From Flavobacterium panacis (GTDB lineage Bacteria > Bacteroidota > Bacteroidia > Flavobacteriales > Flavobacteriaceae), in the NCBI RefSeq assembly GCF_024649945.1, contig NZ_JANKMS010000001.1, positions 744,001 through 808,000 on the forward strand: 64,000 bases of DNA, read 5' to 3'. The translations under genes and the position numbers were made by a program. Positions 62,292-64,000 of this stretch are shown in pieces; position 1 is the stretch's first letter; every line of letters begins with the position of its first letter. The notes beneath the pieces were generated by a model. The model saw only the letters and a list, made by a program, of their open reading frames with translations. It searched no databases and had not been told where the DNA came from.

Positions 62292-62323
62292 CAAAAGTAT
62301 TGGCGTCGCTTTAGTTTTTCAAG
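62292..62323 (-). promoter_or_regulatory. promoter of the CPBP-LytS-LytTR unit
   Basis: Minus strand CTTG-N20-TACTTTTG (-7 at 62292-62299), 31 bases before the ATG at 62261. It argues against the upstream start at 62294. Confidence 0.6.
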
Positions 62324-62390
62324 TGGATTCGGTAGAACACAGAATTTACTCTGTGAAAATATGTTTTTGTCGGATGAATGTTTTTTTTTA

Positions 62391-62481
62391 ACGCAAAGTT
62401 CGCAGAGGATTTACGCAGAGAAACGGAAAGTTTGAGTTTAGACATTTTATTTTTTGAGTTCGCAAAGTTTTTTCACTTTGA
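62391..62481. repeat. CGCAAAGTTCGCAGAG-type intergenic repeat
   Basis: AACGCAAAGTTCGCAGAGG, TTTACGCAGAGAAACGG and, further on, GAGTTCGCAAAGTTTTTTC: short direct-repeat words, different from R1 and R2. Single copy in the window. Confidence 0.5.
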
Positions 62482-62515
62482 ATAAAACTTAAAACCTCAA
62501 ACTTGAAACACAAAA

Positions 62516-62547
62516 AAAAGCTCTAAATCGAAATTTAGAGCTTTTGT
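62516..62547 (-). terminator. terminator after the DoxX gene
   Basis: AAAAGCTCTAAAT, loop CGA, AATTTAGAGCTTTT with a T-run on the minus strand, about 25 bases beyond the DoxX stop. Confidence 0.88.
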
Positions 62548-62569
62548 ATTTAATTTAATGGAAAATGAA

Positions 62570-62956
62570 TTAGTCCCATTTATTGTTTTTAGAAACTGCA
62601 TATTTTCCTGCTCCTGTGAAGAACAAAGCAAGGGCACCAAAAAAGTAAAGCCCTAATAATTCTAAAGCATAACCTCCGTGGTCACTGATGGTAAAGATTT
62701 CCTGAGCGTGAGCTGTTGCAACTGCCACTATACAAGTAACAGCCAAAAGAACTGCAGCAAGTCTGGTTCTGAATCCAATTAGAATTAAAATTGGCGCTAG
62801 AACTTCGCCAAGGTAAACGGCATATCCAAATGCTCCCATGTTTTCAACAAGAAATGAAATTCCGTGAATCAGTTTAGAAACTCCATGAAAAAGCATTAGT
62901 CCTCCAGTGCTGATACGCAATAGCAATAATCCAAGGTCTGTGTTTTTTGAAATCAT
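62570..62956 (-). CDS. DoxX-family membrane protein
   Basis: 128 residues with four TM helices: LLLLRISTGGLMLFHGVSKL, VYLGEVLAPILILIGFRTRL, AVLLAVTCIVAVATAHA and LELLGLYFFGALALFFTGAG; the DoxX hallmarks LRxxxGxxxxxHGxxKL and GxxxAPxLxLxGxxTR are clear. Members act as quinol-linked or redox-stress membrane proteins; no partner gene is adjacent. Monocistronic. Confidence 0.9.
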   Translation of the reverse strand: MISKNTDLGLLLLRISTGGLMLFHGVSKLIHGISFLVENMGAFGYAVYLGEVLAPILILIGFRTRLAAVLLAVTCIVAVATAHAQEIFTISDHGGYALELLGLYFFGALALFFTGAGKYAVSKNNKWD

Positions 62957-63098
62957 AAATAATTTTGTTTAGGTTAAAATTTAAATACAAATTTGGCTTG
63001 TAAGGCGACTAAAATACATAAATTTTATCATTCTAAAACCATATTATTTAAAATTGTTCTAAATAGCATTTACAGCTTATCACAGAATCGATTCATAT

Positions 63099-64000
63099 TT
63101 AAAACTTAACAGCAATTTTTCCGATTGTCCTTCCAGATTCTAAAAGCTCGTGTGCTTTTTTAAGATTTTCGGCTGTAAGTCCGTTTAAGGTGGTGTTTAA
63201 AGTTGTTTTTAGAATTCCATCATCTAATAAATCGGCAACAATATTGAGAATATTATGCTGTTCTACCATATCTTCTGTCTCATACATAGAACGGGTGTAC
63301 ATTAGTTCCCATGAAAAAGAAACGCTTTTGCTTTTCAATTTATTTAAAAGAACCGGTTCACTGCTACCTGTAATAGAAGCAATATGTCCTTGCGGTTTTA
63401 TTAATTCAACCATTGTGTCCCAATACGCATTGGTATCTACAAAATCGAGAATAAAATCTACGTTTTCAAAACCTGCTGCTTTTACTGAAGCAATCAAATC
63501 TTTATGATCTACCACAAAATCGGCTCCTTGCTGTTTACACCATTCAATAGTTTCAGAACGCGACGCTGTTGCAATAACGGTTAATCCTGCTATTTTCTTG
63601 GCTAACTGAATTGCAATCGAACCTACTCCGCCGGCACCTCCAATAATCAAAATTGATTTTCCTTTGTCTTTTTCTGGACTTATTCGAATTCGGTCAAAAA
63701 GAATTTCCCAAGCTGTTAATGCTGTTAACGGAATTACAGCAGCTTCTTCAACACTTAATGTTTTAGGTTTTCTGCCTACAATTCGTTCGTCTATGATTTG
63801 ATATTCGGCATTGCTTCCTTGTTTGGTAATATCTCCTGCATAATAAACAGGATCTCCTACTTCAAACAGCGTCACTTCTTGCCCAACTGCCTGCACAATT
63901 CCAACGGCATCCCAGCCAATAATTTTTGGAGTTTCTAATATCGTGTCTTTTGCAGCGCTCTGACGAATTTTAAAATCGACTGGATTTACTGAAATCGCAT
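63099..64000 (-). CDS. zinc-binding-type alcohol dehydrogenase/quinone oxidoreductase family, 5' end cut by window
   Basis: The reading frame continues upstream to the window edge (AISVNPVDFKIRQS then TPKIIGWDAVGIVQAVG), so the GTG at 63896 is internal and not a start. About 300 residues are visible of a usual 335-340. MDR-superfamily features: GWDAVGIV near the N-terminus, LTALTAWEILFDR, and the NAD(P) motif IIGGAGGVGSIAIQLAKK; ATASRSETIEWCKQQGAD follows. No zinc-binding Cys cluster is seen. It reduces an unknown enone or quinone with NADPH. Confidence 0.9.
   Translation of the reverse strand, partial: AISVNPVDFKIRQSAAKDTILETPKIIGWDAVGIVQAVGQEVTLFEVGDPVYYAGDITKQGSNAEYQIIDERIVGRKPKTLSVEEAAVIPLTALTAWEILFDRIRISPEKDKGKSILIIGGAGGVGSIAIQLAKKIAGLTVIATASRSETIEWCKQQGADFVVDHKDLIASVKAAGFENVDFILDFVDTNAYWDTMVELIKPQGHIASITGSSEPVLLNKLKSKSVSFSWELMYTRSMYETEDMVEQHNILNIVADLLDDGILKTTLNTTLNGLTAENLKKAHELLESGRTIGKIAVKF

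Noticed and set aside
63896..63898. GTG as start codon of the oxidoreductase
   Set aside because: The frame continues upstream with conserved sequence (GWDAVGIV) to the window edge, so this codon is internal.

Overview
The window reads as chromosomal DNA of a Flavobacterium-like member of the Bacteroidota (family Flavobacteriaceae). Support comes from the A+T-rich composition, from several upstream regions carrying the Bacteroidota-type -7 box TAnnTTTG (some with a TTG-like -33 box), from many lipoproteins with an acidic stretch right after the lipid-bearing Cys, and from gene families typical of the group (BtuG-like DUF5074, DUF4465, YaiO, FtsX-type MacB permeases, LytTR/LytS pairs, short intergenic repeats). 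No rRNA, tRNA, CRISPR array, prophage or complete insertion sequence was seen. The genus is an inference.

Layout. 0.1-3.8 kb: oxidative pentose-phosphate operon gnd-zwf-pgl. 3.9-7 kb: a leucine-rich-repeat lipoprotein, a secreted aspartoacylase-like zinc enzyme and an NTF2-like protein. 7.5-8.9 kb: a thioredoxin-DUF1573 lipoprotein followed by a tiny secreted peritrophin-A (CBM14) protein split by a frameshift. 9.2-15.8 kb: RND efflux system (small ORF, adaptor, pump, TolC-like channel). 15.9-20.3 kb: Crp/Fnr regulator, SMR exporter, ElaA-type and GNAT acetyltransferases, LysR regulator, EamA transporter, with dense intergenic repeats. 20.5-23.4 kb: bacteriophytochrome histidine kinase preceded by a broken heme oxygenase gene. 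23.6-25.9 kb: Crp/Fnr regulator and dihydroxy-acid dehydratase. 25.9-32 kb: NtrY/NtrC-like sigma-54 two-component pair divergent from a MacB-like ABC transporter. 32.1-38 kb: hybrid kinase, receiver, YaiO barrel, HEAT-repeat membrane protein and processive GT2 synthase, probably a regulated exopolysaccharide system. 38.3-41.3 kb: CPA2 antiporter and an NAD(P)-binding protein. 41.4-49.7 kb: cobalamin-riboswitch operon (TonB receptor, BtuG-like propeller, three paralogous Ca-loop lipoproteins, DUF4465 lipoprotein). 50.2-58.9 kb: MarR/GNAT, HxlR/nitroreductase, Roadblock-like protein, orphan IS1595-type zinc-ribbon protein, Lys-rich histone-H1-like protein, AraC regulator with a TetX-like monooxygenase, BamA-like barrel, FabZ-like dehydratase. 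59.6-64 kb: LytTR/LytS pair with a CPBP protease, DoxX and a truncated zinc-type oxidoreductase.

How the genes work together. The clearest coherent system is the B12 operon: promoter, riboswitch, six co-oriented genes with gaps of 40 bases or less or a short overlap, and a terminator. Its three tandem paralogous surface lipoproteins are the best candidate for an undercharacterised function. The kinase-YaiO-HEAT-GT2 block is the second. The phytochrome with its disrupted heme oxygenase and the frameshifted peritrophin-A gene are the clearest signs of gene decay, or of sequence error that should be checked.
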